Positions 63,895-64,000 of a DNA stretch of 64,000 bases are shown here, in pieces. Every line of letters begins with the position of its first letter. Within the stretch, counting starts at the first letter, position 1. The stretch is from Porifericola rhodea (lineage in GTDB: Bacteria; Bacteroidota; Bacteroidia; Cytophagales; Cyclobacteriaceae). The stretch is from assembly GCF_030506305.1 (NCBI RefSeq), contig NZ_CP119421.1, forward strand, positions 4,542,501 through 4,606,500. Reading direction: 5' to 3'. Position numbers and translations under genes: made by a program. The notes under the pieces are model-generated. The model was not told the origin of the DNA. It was given only the letters and a program-made list of their open reading frames with translations, and did no database searches.

Positions 63895-64000
63895 GGGTTG
63901 TGGGTGTGTATATCTCAAATTCATTGTTATCACTAGCTTCCTGGTATATTTCGTCTTCCAGTTCCTGAGTCAGAGCCACCTTTCTTTTATTAGTGATAAT
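63860..64000 (-). CDS. C-terminal end of a gene preceding surA (partial)
   Basis: A minus-strand frame enters from beyond the window and stops with TAA at 63860-63862, giving 46 residues (KRKVALTQELEDEIYQEA, then NNEFEIYTPTTHDKRD). It overlaps surA's ATG. In many Bacteroidota a second peptidyl-prolyl isomerase precedes surA, and this tail is compatible with that, but the fragment is too short to prove it. Confidence 0.55.
   Translation of the reverse strand: MITNKRKVALTQELEDEIYQEASDNNEFEIYTPTTHDKRDLAQGEP

Overview
The window looks like a chromosomal segment of a marine-type member of the Bacteroidota, most likely order Cytophagales. Reasons: moderate-to-low GC, many short lipoprotein signal peptides ending in Cys, paired DUF1080 (3-keto-disaccharide hydrolase) proteins, a BNR_4 polysaccharide-lyase-like protein, a DUF4105 membrane protein, a SurA/MoxR neighbourhood, and single-gene transcription units with short spacers. 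No taxon can be proved from the sequence alone.

Left core region (0.6-25.7 kb): a large clade-2 catalase (katE), DUF1080 protein, arylamine N-acetyltransferase, BNR_4 protein and DUF4105 protein. A long minus-strand run follows: methyltransferase, metallo-beta-lactamase-fold hydrolase, xseB-xseA, cobalamin adenosyltransferase, a 1019-aa membrane/TPR protein, gatC, plsC-type acyltransferase, a lipoprotein, fructosamine kinase, OPT transporter and AI-2E-type permease. Then come an S41 peptidase, an alpha/beta hydrolase and three small secreted proteins. A CAU-anticodon tRNA (probably Ile2) closes this block at 25.9 kb.

Mobile region (26.4-42.2 kb): an IS110-family element has a possible bridge RNA and a -1 slippery site in its transposase. 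It is followed by about 10 kb with the hallmarks of an integron-type gene-cassette array. Six monocistronic minus-strand genes lie in this array. Five of the six have cassette-specific complementary ends (for example GTTATGGCTC...GAGCCATAAC). The cassettes are separated by ~125-135 nt imperfect palindromes that resemble attC sites, some with an unpaired extra base. A 59-bp geneless cassette with a CCGC-GTA-GCGG hairpin occurs twice. Two IS91-family elements, each carrying a tyrosine recombinase gene, both abut the same GTTGAAC box of an attC-like site. At the promoter-proximal head of the array lies a ruined tyrosine recombinase gene, split by an IS21 element (7-bp target duplication) and also damaged by frameshifts, a stop and an inserted palindrome. 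I read the whole as a decaying integron-like system whose recombinase is dead. This is inference, and the recombinase shows no obvious IntI-specific insertion.

Right core region (42.3-64 kb): M20 peptidase, Crp/Fnr regulator, class A beta-lactamase-like hydrolase, DUF2200 protein and a umuDC translesion polymerase pair. The umuDC promoter region carries a palindrome (TTAAGTAT-CAA-ATACTTAA) that recurs almost exactly just before an unusual alpha-oxoamine synthase/GNAT fusion, which suggests common control. After that come housekeeping genes: ftsK, a LolA-like protein, pyrF, a metalloprotease-TolB-propeller-beta-barrel surface protein, a DUF2520 dehydrogenase, pheS, a Rieske-fold lipoprotein without cluster ligands, a MoxR ATPase, and surA with the end of a preceding gene.
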